From the NCBI GenBank assembly GCA_027325115.1, contig DAHWFG010000343.1:1-5697 (forward strand): DNA of 5,697 bases, in the 5' to 3' direction. Positions within the stretch are counted from its first letter, which is position 1, and each line of letters opens with the position of its first letter. A model generated the notes under the pieces. That model searched no databases. It was given only the letters and a program-made list of their open reading frames with translations, and was not told the origin of the DNA. A program made the position numbers and the translations under genes. The DNA comes from JAKBCQ01 sp021807585. GTDB taxonomy: Bacteria; Planctomycetota; Planctomycetia; Isosphaerales; Isosphaeraceae. Of the stretch, positions 1 through 4,948 are shown piece by piece.

Positions 1-1
1 A

Positions 2-166
2 GTGTGCGCCGTCTCGCCGCGCGGCGGGTGCGCGACCTGCCACATGCCCGAACGAACCACTCCCGACGGATTCGTCTTCCACGATCACTGGATCCGAATC
101 CACCCCGAAGGCGAAATTCCGCCGATGAAATCGAACGCGTCGTCTCACGCCGGGAAAGCTCGATAA
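2..166 (+). CDS. C-terminal end of a c-type cytochrome (multihaem/TPR type), 5' partial
   Basis: The frame starting at base 2 is open to a TAA at 164-166 and gives 54 residues; the start lies to the left of the window. A haem-c attachment motif Cys-Ala-Thr-Cys-His is encoded at 29-43 and runs directly into Met-Pro. About 15 residues later comes a 'HDHWIRIHPEGEIPP' segment. A CxxCHMP motif followed by an F-x-DHW/RI-R segment is the usual ending of periplasmic multihaem cytochromes, often with TPR repeats, that are common in Planctomycetota; the second His may be a distal ligand. The family call comes from motif memory, not a search. The gene is convergent with the GH-like gene at 364-1326, with 197 bp between the stops. 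The rest of the protein, including any signal peptide and further haems, is not visible. An alternative is another single-haem cytochrome family. Confidence 0.72.
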   Translation: MCAVSPRGGCATCHMPERTTPDGFVFHDHWIRIHPEGEIPPMKSNASSHAGKAR

Positions 167-246
167 CACGAAATAACAAACAATTCTCTATTATTCAATG
201 ATCGCCGCGCCGTCTAGCGCGACGAACGCGTACCTCGCAGGAGCGA

Positions 247-286
247 CGGATCGGTTCTCGATATCCGCGGGGATTCCAGGTATACC
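247..286 (+). repeat. Direct repeat copy A (40 bp), downstream of the GH-like gene
   Basis: This copy matches bases 1513-1552 at 34 of the first 39 aligned positions without gaps. It contains a short inverted repeat, CGGAT at 247-251 against ATCCG at 263-267, and ends in the perfect palindrome GGTATACC (279-286). On the + strand it also spells a weak sigma-70 layout, TCGATA at 258-263, 17 bp, then TATACC at 281-286. Transcription from it would run into the 3' end of the GH-like gene. On the minus strand it lies about 80 bp past that gene's stop. Function is unknown. It could be a family of intergenic elements, a regulatory site, or the preserved core of a larger duplication. Confidence 0.7.
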
Positions 287-363
287 GTGTGATGTTCGGG
301 GTTGCTTTCGTGAGATCATGCCAGGAATGCGCTGATCGATCTCAAAGTGTCTTCGATCGCGTC

Positions 364-1326
364 TCATGGGAAGAATGACTTCAGAAAGCTCGCCAGAGTT
401 CCCCTGTAGACCGCCCCCGCGAGGAACTCGGTTCCATTTTGATTTCCCCAACTGTATGTGATGATCGTTTCGCCTTGGAATTCGCACAGATCCACATCCG
501 AGTTGTTCCTGTTCAACGCGCCTTTGATCTTCGCTTTTTGACCTTCCGTCAGCTTGATATTGGCGATTTCCTTGTCTTGTTCCGACGCCGCCAGAATCGG
601 ATTGAGCGGGCTCACCTCCCAGCGGATCAGGTCTTTGGAGCGGACGATGTGCGACACATAGGCCGGCCCGGGGAGGGCTTCGAGATAGATCAGATAGAAA
701 AGACCGTCGAGATACCGGATCGACGGGCATGCCGAATAACGCTCTTTCGTGAAGATGCACTCCGCGGGCATGAGTTTCCAGTCGATCAGGTTCTTCGACT
801 CGGCGAACCGTGAGGTGAATGGGACGCCGACGACCTCGGGAGGTCGGCCGACCTCAATGGCCATCACATACCTATCGCCGGCCTTGCACACCGATGTGTT
901 GAAGAGCCCCCAAGTCGGGGCTTCCAAAGCCGGGTGTGATTCCCACCGTTTCAGATCATTTGATTGGAACGATACGATTTTCGTCCCGTCCCACTGATCG
1001 ACCCCGAAGGCCCACATTGTTTCCCCTTCGGCGAAGGCGCAGCCCAGGTCGTAGCCTTGAGCGAAAGCGGGTGTGTACTCACCCGTCGCGACGTCGACGA
1101 AGCGAAAGTAAGATTCGCCGGTCTTGTTCGCGTGATAGCCGGAACGGACGTATTCGAAGCGATAGAGCCGATCCTGGAAAACGACGGGGGTCGTTTCCAC
1201 CATGTCGAGATCGATTGTTCCAAGTTTGTCGATTCGTGGGCGAGTTTGTTTATCGACCTGAACGAAGTCGCCGCCGCCCGCGAGCGACGCCATCAACGCG
1301 ACTAGCGAGACACGAAGCGATATCAT
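364..1326 (-). CDS. Secreted five-bladed beta-propeller protein, GH43-like superfamily
   Basis: A 320-residue protein. I chose the ATG at 1326-1324 because a GGAG Shine-Dalgarno lies 7 bp upstream and the start places a Sec-type signal at the N-terminus (MISLRVSLVALMASLA, residues 1-16); there is no lipobox Cys. An in-frame start at 1416 would add 30 residues ahead of the signal and is unlikely. The mature part has the repeated blade signature S-x-[DN]-L-x-x-W typical of GH43/GH130-like propellers, at residues about 122-128, 177-183 and 230-236. Other landmarks are VETTPVVF (43-50, first blade), LFNTSVC (141-147), ERYSACPSIR (195-204), NNSDVDLCE (274-282) and ITYSWGNQNG (289-298). It ends in the FFP typical of planctomycete relatives, so it looks full length. 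The likely role is hydrolysis or binding of an exported or cell-surface glycan. Substrate and catalytic residues cannot be assigned, and some relatives may not be enzymes. It is divergent from the PSD1 operon and shares its 523-bp upstream region. Confidence 0.8.
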   Translation of the reverse strand: MISLRVSLVALMASLAGGGDFVQVDKQTRPRIDKLGTIDLDMVETTPVVFQDRLYRFEYVRSGYHANKTGESYFRFVDVATGEYTPAFAQGYDLGCAFAEGETMWAFGVDQWDGTKIVSFQSNDLKRWESHPALEAPTWGLFNTSVCKAGDRYVMAIEVGRPPEVVGVPFTSRFAESKNLIDWKLMPAECIFTKERYSACPSIRYLDGLFYLIYLEALPGPAYVSHIVRSKDLIRWEVSPLNPILAASEQDKEIANIKLTEGQKAKIKGALNRNNSDVDLCEFQGETIITYSWGNQNGTEFLAGAVYRGTLASFLKSFFP

Positions 1327-1333
1327 GGGATTT

Positions 1334-1337
1334 CTCC
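1334..1337 (-). promoter_or_regulatory. Ribosome binding site of the GH-like gene
   Basis: The minus strand reads TGGAGAAATCCC-ATG, giving GGAG with a 7-bp spacer to the ATG at 1326. This decides the start: no comparable site precedes the upstream in-frame start at 1416. Confidence 0.65.
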
Positions 1338-1377
1338 ATTTATCATTCTCGATTTGAGAGTCGTGGTGAATCGATCT

Positions 1378-1408
1378 TATCTCGTAGATATTTAAAGCAT
1401 ACGAGGTA
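1378..1408. promoter_or_regulatory. Operator-like inverted repeat upstream of the GH-like gene
   Basis: TATCTCGTA (1378-1386) and TACGAGGTA (1400-1408) are inverted repeats matching at 8 of 9 positions, with one T-G mismatch, around a 13-bp AT-rich centre. The dyad ends about 51 bp before the ATG of the GH-like gene. Its centre on the minus strand reads TGCTTTAAA, which could be a poor extended -10. A TTGTTA lies just upstream at 1416-1411, but the spacing to the -10 candidates is not ideal. The geometry would suit a dimeric repressor or activator. No regulator gene lies in the window, so this rests on symmetry and position alone. Confidence 0.35.
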
Positions 1409-1512
1409 TTTAACAAATGGGCGACGCCCTCCGAATACGACTTTTTTCAACCTCCTCCCGAGTCGACGCAGCTGGAATTCACCGCGAAATCCGAATCGTC
1501 GAGCGATTACGG

Positions 1513-1552
1513 CGGATCGGTTCTTGATATCCGCCGGAATACCAAGTATACT
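1513..1552 (+). repeat. Direct repeat copy B (40 bp), in the divergent intergenic region
   Basis: Partner of 247-286, in the same orientation and 1266 bp away, so the two copies flank the GH-like gene. A 7-bp inverted repeat, GGCGGAT at 1511-1517 and ATCCGCC at 1529-1535 with an 11-bp loop, is longer than the 5-bp version in copy A. The copy ends in the palindrome AGTATACT (1545-1552) where copy A has GGTATACC: the outer G-C pair has become A-T on both sides, so the symmetry is kept. GAGCGA precedes both copies (241-246 and 1501-1506), with 6 extra bp in copy B. Confidence 0.7.
1524..1552 (+). promoter_or_regulatory. Sigma-70-like promoter candidate within repeat copy B
   Basis: TTGATA (1524-1529), a 17-bp spacer and TATACT (1547-1552) make 5/6 and 5/6 matches to the usual -35 and -10 consensus at the ideal spacing. 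Transcription would start near 1559 and run toward the PSD1 and DUF1501 genes. This would give the PSD1 mRNA a leader of roughly 290 nt, which would contain the short ORF at 1582-1731 and the stem-loop at 1764-1798. Copy A has the same layout with one base weaker at each hexamer. The palindrome covering the -10 would allow overlap of a symmetric protein site with the polymerase. This is a pattern match only. Confidence 0.45.
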
Positions 1553-1581
1553 GAAAAAGTCCGAATTTGGGAGAACACTCC

Positions 1582-1731
1582 ATGCCGAACTTGGTCGCCG
1601 CCGATTTTTCCTTCGATCCGCTCGATATCGAAATGATTCAAAACTCGCTCCGCTCGGCCGCTCGACCTTCGATCAGTCATGTCGACTGGACGACGATACG
1701 ATTTGCTTCCTCACAGATGACGACTCGGTGA
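1582..1731 (+). CDS. Doubtful 49-codon ORF after the promoter-like repeat
   Basis: ATG at 1582 has GGGAG (1569-1573) 8 bp upstream and lies about 23 nt past the start point predicted from the 1524-1552 promoter, so it is set up like a gene. The product begins MPNLVAADFSFDPLDIEM. The stretch DPLDIEMIQNSLRSAA (residues 12-27) loosely recalls the opening of hydantoinase B/N-methylhydantoinase B proteins (DPxxxExIxNxLxxxA). The remaining 22 residues do not continue that family in any frame I read, and the ORF ends at TGA 1729-1731. It could be a leader peptide, a broken hyuB-like fragment, or chance opposite a decayed GH-like fragment. These readings are mutually awkward and I trust none of them strongly. 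Confidence 0.2.
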   Translation: MPNLVAADFSFDPLDIEMIQNSLRSAARPSISHVDWTTIRFASSQMTTR

Positions 1732-1735
1732 TCTC
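1611..1735 (-). pseudogene. Possible decayed copy of the 3' end of the GH-like gene
   Basis: Past repeat copy B, short matches occur in the same order as past copy A, with the offset shrinking steadily: CATGCC (317 and 1581), CTTCGATC (351 and 1611), AATGA-TTCA-AAA-CTCGC (374-393 and 1632-1648; 17 bases match with three single-base gaps), GACC (409 and 1664) and CACAGAT (485 and 1712). In the gene these encode about the last 45 residues, up to the DLCE region. In this copy the frame is destroyed by small deletions, and the codon matching Cys281 reads TGA. The matches outside the 40-bp repeat are individually short, so homology is plausible but unproven. Confidence 0.28.
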
Positions 1736-1763
1736 GCCGATACCCTCATGAGAACGCGGCGGT

Positions 1764-1798
1764 GATCGGCGACCGAAGACGGCAAACCGGCGCCGATC
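1764..1798 (+). other. Stem-loop in the leader of the PSD1 gene
   Basis: GATCGGCG (1764-1771) pairs perfectly with CGCCGATC (1791-1798) across a 19-nt loop, 52 bp before the PSD1 ATG. An overlapping smaller hairpin (CGGT 1760-1763 with ACCG 1772-1775) would compete with it. A T-rich but interrupted stretch follows 7 or more bases later (about 1806-1818), so it is not a textbook intrinsic terminator. It could terminate or attenuate transcription coming from 1524-1552. GATCG words are extremely common here, which weakens the case. Confidence 0.3.
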
Positions 1799-1849
1799 TC
1801 TCAGATTCTTTTATCTTTGAACGTGCGATCCGTGATGACGAGTCCTAAC

Positions 1850-4800
1850 ATGATACACTCGACATCTCGCGTGAAAGTGTTTCTTTTATCCGCGATATTG
1901 TTTTCCGGTCCGGCCGCGTCTGGTGGGGCCGAACCCCCGGCGACGCGGGGCGCCGAAGAATCGTCGGCGGCTTATTTCAACGCCAAGGTTCGACCCATTC
2001 TTGAAACTCGATGCGTCCGTTGTCATCAAGAAAAGCGAGCCAAGGGGGGACTTTCACTGGCGACCCGCGCGGGGCTCCTCAAGGGAGGGAAGGGGGGCGC
2101 GGCGATCGAACCCGGCGCGCCCGCCGAAAGTGTACTCATTCAGATGATATCAGGCGAGCATCCCGAGATGCCCAAGGGAGGAAAGCCGCTCGCTCGCGAC
2201 GAGATCGAAACGCTGAGCAAGTGGATCGAACGGGGCGCGCCCTGGCCGGCGGGCGTTGCGCTGCGAGAACCCGTCGCCGACCTCAAAGATTGGTGGGCGA
2301 TCCGTCCGCTCAATAAACCGCCGATCCCCGAGGTGCGGAACCCCGATCGCGTCCGAACGCCGATCGACGCGTTCGTAATCCGTAAACTCGAGGAGAAGGG
2401 GCTTGCTCTCTCGGCCGACGCCGACCGCGCGACGCTGATCCGCCGACTGACTTACGATCTCCACGGGTTGCCGCCGACTCTCGCCGAAATCGACGCGTTC
2501 GTCGTCGATAACGATCCCAATGCATACGAAAAGCTCGTTGATCGGTTGCTCGATTCCCCCCGCTACGGCGAACGCTGGGCGCGACACTGGCTCGACGTCG
2601 TCCATTACGCCGACACGCACGGCTACGATAAAGACAAACGACGCGATCACGCGTGGCCTTATCGAGATTATGTGATCAAGTCTTTTAATGAAGATAAACC
2701 GTATGCGCTATTCGTTCGCGAGCAATTGGCGGGCGACGCGATCGATCCAGGGAACGCCGACGCGGTCGTCGCGACGGGATTCGTCGCCGCGGGTCCGTGG
2801 GATTTCGTCGGTCACGTCGAACTTGCCGAGGGGACCGTGGAGAAGGAAAAAACGCGGCTCCTCGACCGTGACGACATGGTGACGACCGTGATGTCGACGT
2901 TCGTCAGCCTCACGGCGCACTGCGCACGGTGCCACGACCACAAGTTCGATCCGATCCCCCAGCGCGATTATTACCGGCTCCAGGCGGTCTTCGCGGGGGT
3001 CGACCGCGGCGATCGACCGTACCCAAACGTCTCGATCGCCCCCCGACTCGCCGAGATCGACCGCCGTCGCGAAACGATTCGCCGCAAGCGCGACCGAATC
3101 GATCGCGCGATCGCCGACAAGGGGGGCGCCGACCTCGCGGCCAAAATCGCGGCGCTGCGCGACGATCTCAAGTCGATCGAACCTCCCCCCGAGAAAACGC
3201 GGTCGATTCCGCGCAGTCCATCCAACGGCTATCATAGTTTTATTGAAACAAAACAAGATGTTCTCAAATGGGTCGAGGTCGATCTGGGAAGCGCGGTCGC
3301 GATCGACGAGATCAGGCTGATACCGGCTCGGCCCGTCGATTTCCCCGATGCGCCCGGGTTCGGCTTCCCGCTCCGATTCAAGATCGATCTCTCGCTCGAA
3401 TCGTCGTTCGAGCCCGCGGCGACCGCGCTCGATCGCTCGCGCGCCGACGTACCCAACCCCGGCGACAACCCGCTGATCGTCAAAACCGTCGACAAGCCCC
3501 GCGCGCGCTACGTCCGGGTGACCGCGAACCGGCTTTGGAAACGTACGGATGATTATATCTTTGCACTTGGAGAATTGCAGGTTTGGTCGAACGGGACGAA
3601 CGTCGCGGCGCGATCGAAGGTTCGCGCCTTCGATTCGATCGAGGGGGGTCTTTGGAGCGCGCGGTGTTTGGTCGACGGATGCGACAGCCGTCGGCGGATC
3701 GACGCGGGGGAGGGGGCGAAGCTCGTCGAAGCGCGTTCGGAGGCTTCTTGGAAGCTCGATCGCGCACTGTGCGCGTTTGAGGAGCGAATCGATCCTGAAT
3801 TGAGGTCGAAGCGGGACTCGCTCGAACGCGAGCTCGCCGAGCTCGACGGCGCCGCGGTTGCGGTCCCCAAGGCGTATCAAGTTTACGCTCTCGTCTCGCA
3901 TCAAGCTCGACCGATCCATCTGCTCAAACGAGGCGACGTCGAACAGCAATTGGAACGACTCGGCGCGGGAGCGCTCTCGTGCGTCCCCGGGCTCGACGCG
4001 GTCTTCCCCGCCGCGTCCGCCGAAGCCGCGGCGCGGATCGCACTCGCCGAATGGATCGTCGATCCCAAAAATGTCCTCACCTGGCGATCTATCGTCAATC
4101 GTATTTGGGGGCGTCACTTCGGCAAGGGGATCGTCGACACCCCCAACGATTTCGGCAAGAACGGATCGGCGCCCACGCATCCCGAACTGCTCGATCGGCT
4201 CGCGATCGATTTTCGCGACGGCGGCGGTTCATTCAAAAAGCTTGATAAAATGATCGTTTGTAGCTCGGTCTATCGGCAAGTTTCGACGCACGATCCCCGC
4301 TCGGCTCTCGTCGACGCCGACGATCGCCTGCTCTGGCGGCAAAACCGCGTTCGACTGGACGCCGAATCGATTCGCGACGCGACTCTGGCGATCGCGGGCC
4401 GGCTCGATCTCACACCGGGAGGCCCAGGATACGATCTCTTTCGTTTTAAAGATGATCATTCGCCGATTTATGATCACGACGCGGCCGAGAAGATCGATCC
4501 CGCCGACGGTCGGCGGCGGACGATTTACCGGTTCGCGCCGCGGAGCGTTCCCAATCCGTTCATCGAGTGCTTGGATGGCGCCGATCCCAACGTCAACGTC
4601 CCGGTGCGCAATACGACGATCACCGCGCTCCAGGCGCTGACGCTCCTCAACGATCCGTTCATGCTGGCGCAAGCCGAGGCGTTTTCGGAGCGGCTCAAAC
4701 GCGAGGAACCGAACGATTCCAAGCGAATCGACCTCGCGTTTCGCCATGCCTTGGGCCGTACCGCTACCGAACACGAGCGCGTCATGTTTTCGGCTTATAT

Positions 4801-4870
4801 TCGCGACCACGGGCCGGCGAACGCGTGCCGGTTGTTGTTTAATCTCAATGAGTTTCTCTTCGTCGATTGA
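1850..4870 (+). CDS. PSD1-type planctomycete cytochrome protein (PSCyt1-DUF1549-discoidin-like-DUF1553)
   Basis: With ATG 1850 the protein has 1006 residues. That start puts a Sec signal at the N-terminus (basic MIHSTSRVK, hydrophobic VFLLSAILFSG, likely cleavage near residues 23-27). In-frame TTG 1817 and ATG 1835 are possible earlier starts, and none has a strong Shine-Dalgarno. Domains in order: PSCyt1 (about 42-132) with haem motif C55-V-R-C58-H59 and Met107-Pro as likely distal ligand; DUF1549/PSCyt2 (about 170-385) with SPRYGERWARHWLD and a second CARCH motif, C358/C361/H362, before DHKFDPIPQ; a coiled coil (about 400-448); a discoidin/F5-8C-like insert (about 460-585) containing KWVEVDLGSAVAIDEIRLIP; a second short helical segment (about 648-667); the conserved linker YALVSHQARPIHLLKRGDV (about 674-692); and DUF1553/PSD1 (about 728-985) with VNRIWGRHFGKG. 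It ends in NLNEFLFVD as full-length members do. It is probably periplasmic, in an operon with the DUF1501 gene 78 bp downstream. The biochemical activity of the family is not established; haem binding and glycan contact through the insert are inferences. Confidence 0.93.
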   Translation: MIHSTSRVKVFLLSAILFSGPAASGGAEPPATRGAEESSAAYFNAKVRPILETRCVRCHQEKRAKGGLSLATRAGLLKGGKGGAAIEPGAPAESVLIQMISGEHPEMPKGGKPLARDEIETLSKWIERGAPWPAGVALREPVADLKDWWAIRPLNKPPIPEVRNPDRVRTPIDAFVIRKLEEKGLALSADADRATLIRRLTYDLHGLPPTLAEIDAFVVDNDPNAYEKLVDRLLDSPRYGERWARHWLDVVHYADTHGYDKDKRRDHAWPYRDYVIKSFNEDKPYALFVREQLAGDAIDPGNADAVVATGFVAAGPWDFVGHVELAEGTVEKEKTRLLDRDDMVTTVMSTFVSLTAHCARCHDHKFDPIPQRDYYRLQAVFAGVDRGDRPYPNVSIAPRLAEIDRRRETIRRKRDRIDRAIADKGGADLAAKIAALRDDLKSIEPPPEKTRSIPRSPSNGYHSFIETKQDVLKWVEVDLGSAVAIDEIRLIPARPVDFPDAPGFGFPLRFKIDLSLESSFEPAATALDRSRADVPNPGDNPLIVKTVDKPRARYVRVTANRLWKRTDDYIFALGELQVWSNGTNVAARSKVRAFDSIEGGLWSARCLVDGCDSRRRIDAGEGAKLVEARSEASWKLDRALCAFEERIDPELRSKRDSLERELAELDGAAVAVPKAYQVYALVSHQARPIHLLKRGDVEQQLERLGAGALSCVPGLDAVFPAASAEAAARIALAEWIVDPKNVLTWRSIVNRIWGRHFGKGIVDTPNDFGKNGSAPTHPELLDRLAIDFRDGGGSFKKLDKMIVCSSVYRQVSTHDPRSALVDADDRLLWRQNRVRLDAESIRDATLAIAGRLDLTPGGPGYDLFRFKDDHSPIYDHDAAEKIDPADGRRRTIYRFAPRSVPNPFIECLDGADPNVNVPVRNTTITALQALTLLNDPFMLAQAEAFSERLKREEPNDSKRIDLAFRHALGRTATEHERVMFSAYIRDHGPANACRLLFNLNEFLFVD

Positions 4871-4936
4871 ATCGTCGTCGCGACAATCATCGATTTGATC
4901 GCGATCCAAACTTCACCCATAAATCCGCACTGATTT

Positions 4937-4940
4937 GGAG
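4937..4940 (+). promoter_or_regulatory. Ribosome binding site of the DUF1501 gene
   Basis: GGAG at 4937-4940 lies 8 bp before ATG 4949 and fixes this start, which also places the twin-arginine motif at residues 8-9. No promoter or terminator is apparent in the 78 bp after the PSD1 stop, which supports co-transcription. Confidence 0.65.
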
Positions 4941-4948
4941 CCGATACG

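Larger units (their letters stand above)
1327..1849. other. Divergent intergenic region between the GH-like gene and the PSD1 operon
   Basis: 523 bp without a confident gene. The part next to the GH-like gene (about 1360-1418) is AT-rich and carries an imperfect 9-bp inverted repeat. The middle holds repeat copy B with its promoter-like spacing, then a doubtful short ORF and similarity to the GH-like 3' end. The part nearest the PSD1 gene carries an 8-bp stem-loop and a T-rich stretch (about 1805-1818). I see no sigma-70 promoter immediately before the PSD1 gene, so its transcript may begin far upstream, for example at the promoter-like site 1524-1552. Both neighbouring genes fire outward from this region, so shared regulation is possible. 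Confidence 0.75.

Noticed and set aside
206..221. CGCGC/GCGCG stem with 6-nt loop between the convergent genes, as a bidirectional terminator
   Set aside because: Only 5 bp, no T-tract on either side, and such GC words arise easily here.
333..359. GATCGA/TCGATC stem just past the GH-like stop, as its terminator
   Set aside because: 6-7 bp around a 13-nt loop, no following T-run, and it is built of the GATC words that are everywhere in this DNA.
191..760. 189-codon minus frame overlapping the GH-like gene in another frame
   Set aside because: It shares the strand but not the frame of a protein with a signal peptide and propeller motifs. Only its last 30 or so residues, which cover repeat copy A, are of interest, and those are discussed as a finding.
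1419..1447. GGGCGACGCCC hairpin followed by six Ts, as an intrinsic terminator
   Set aside because: The stem is 4-5 bp with a tiny loop, the T-run is 12 bp away, and no + strand gene ends here.
1337..1672. Minus-strand frame open for about 112 codons through repeat copy B
   Set aside because: No ATG or GTG start, an Arg/Lys/Phe-rich translation without a family motif, and it runs through the probable promoter region of the GH-like gene. Possibly a trace of old coding sequence, but not a supportable gene.
936..1751. 271-codon + strand frame overlapping the GH-like gene and the intergenic region
   Set aside because: Antisense to the GH-like gene over half its length, with a low-complexity Arg/Ser-rich translation and no motif.
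2708..4180. 490-codon open frame on the minus strand inside the PSD1 gene
   Set aside because: It lies entirely antisense to a clearly recognised multi-domain protein, has no recognisable domain, and is rich in Arg/Asp/Glu/Gly, as expected when GC-biased codons are read in reverse.
4897..4906. GATCGCGATC 10-bp palindrome between the PSD1 and DUF1501 genes, as an operator
   Set aside because: Consistent with the general abundance of GATCG words; no second site and no promoter nearby.
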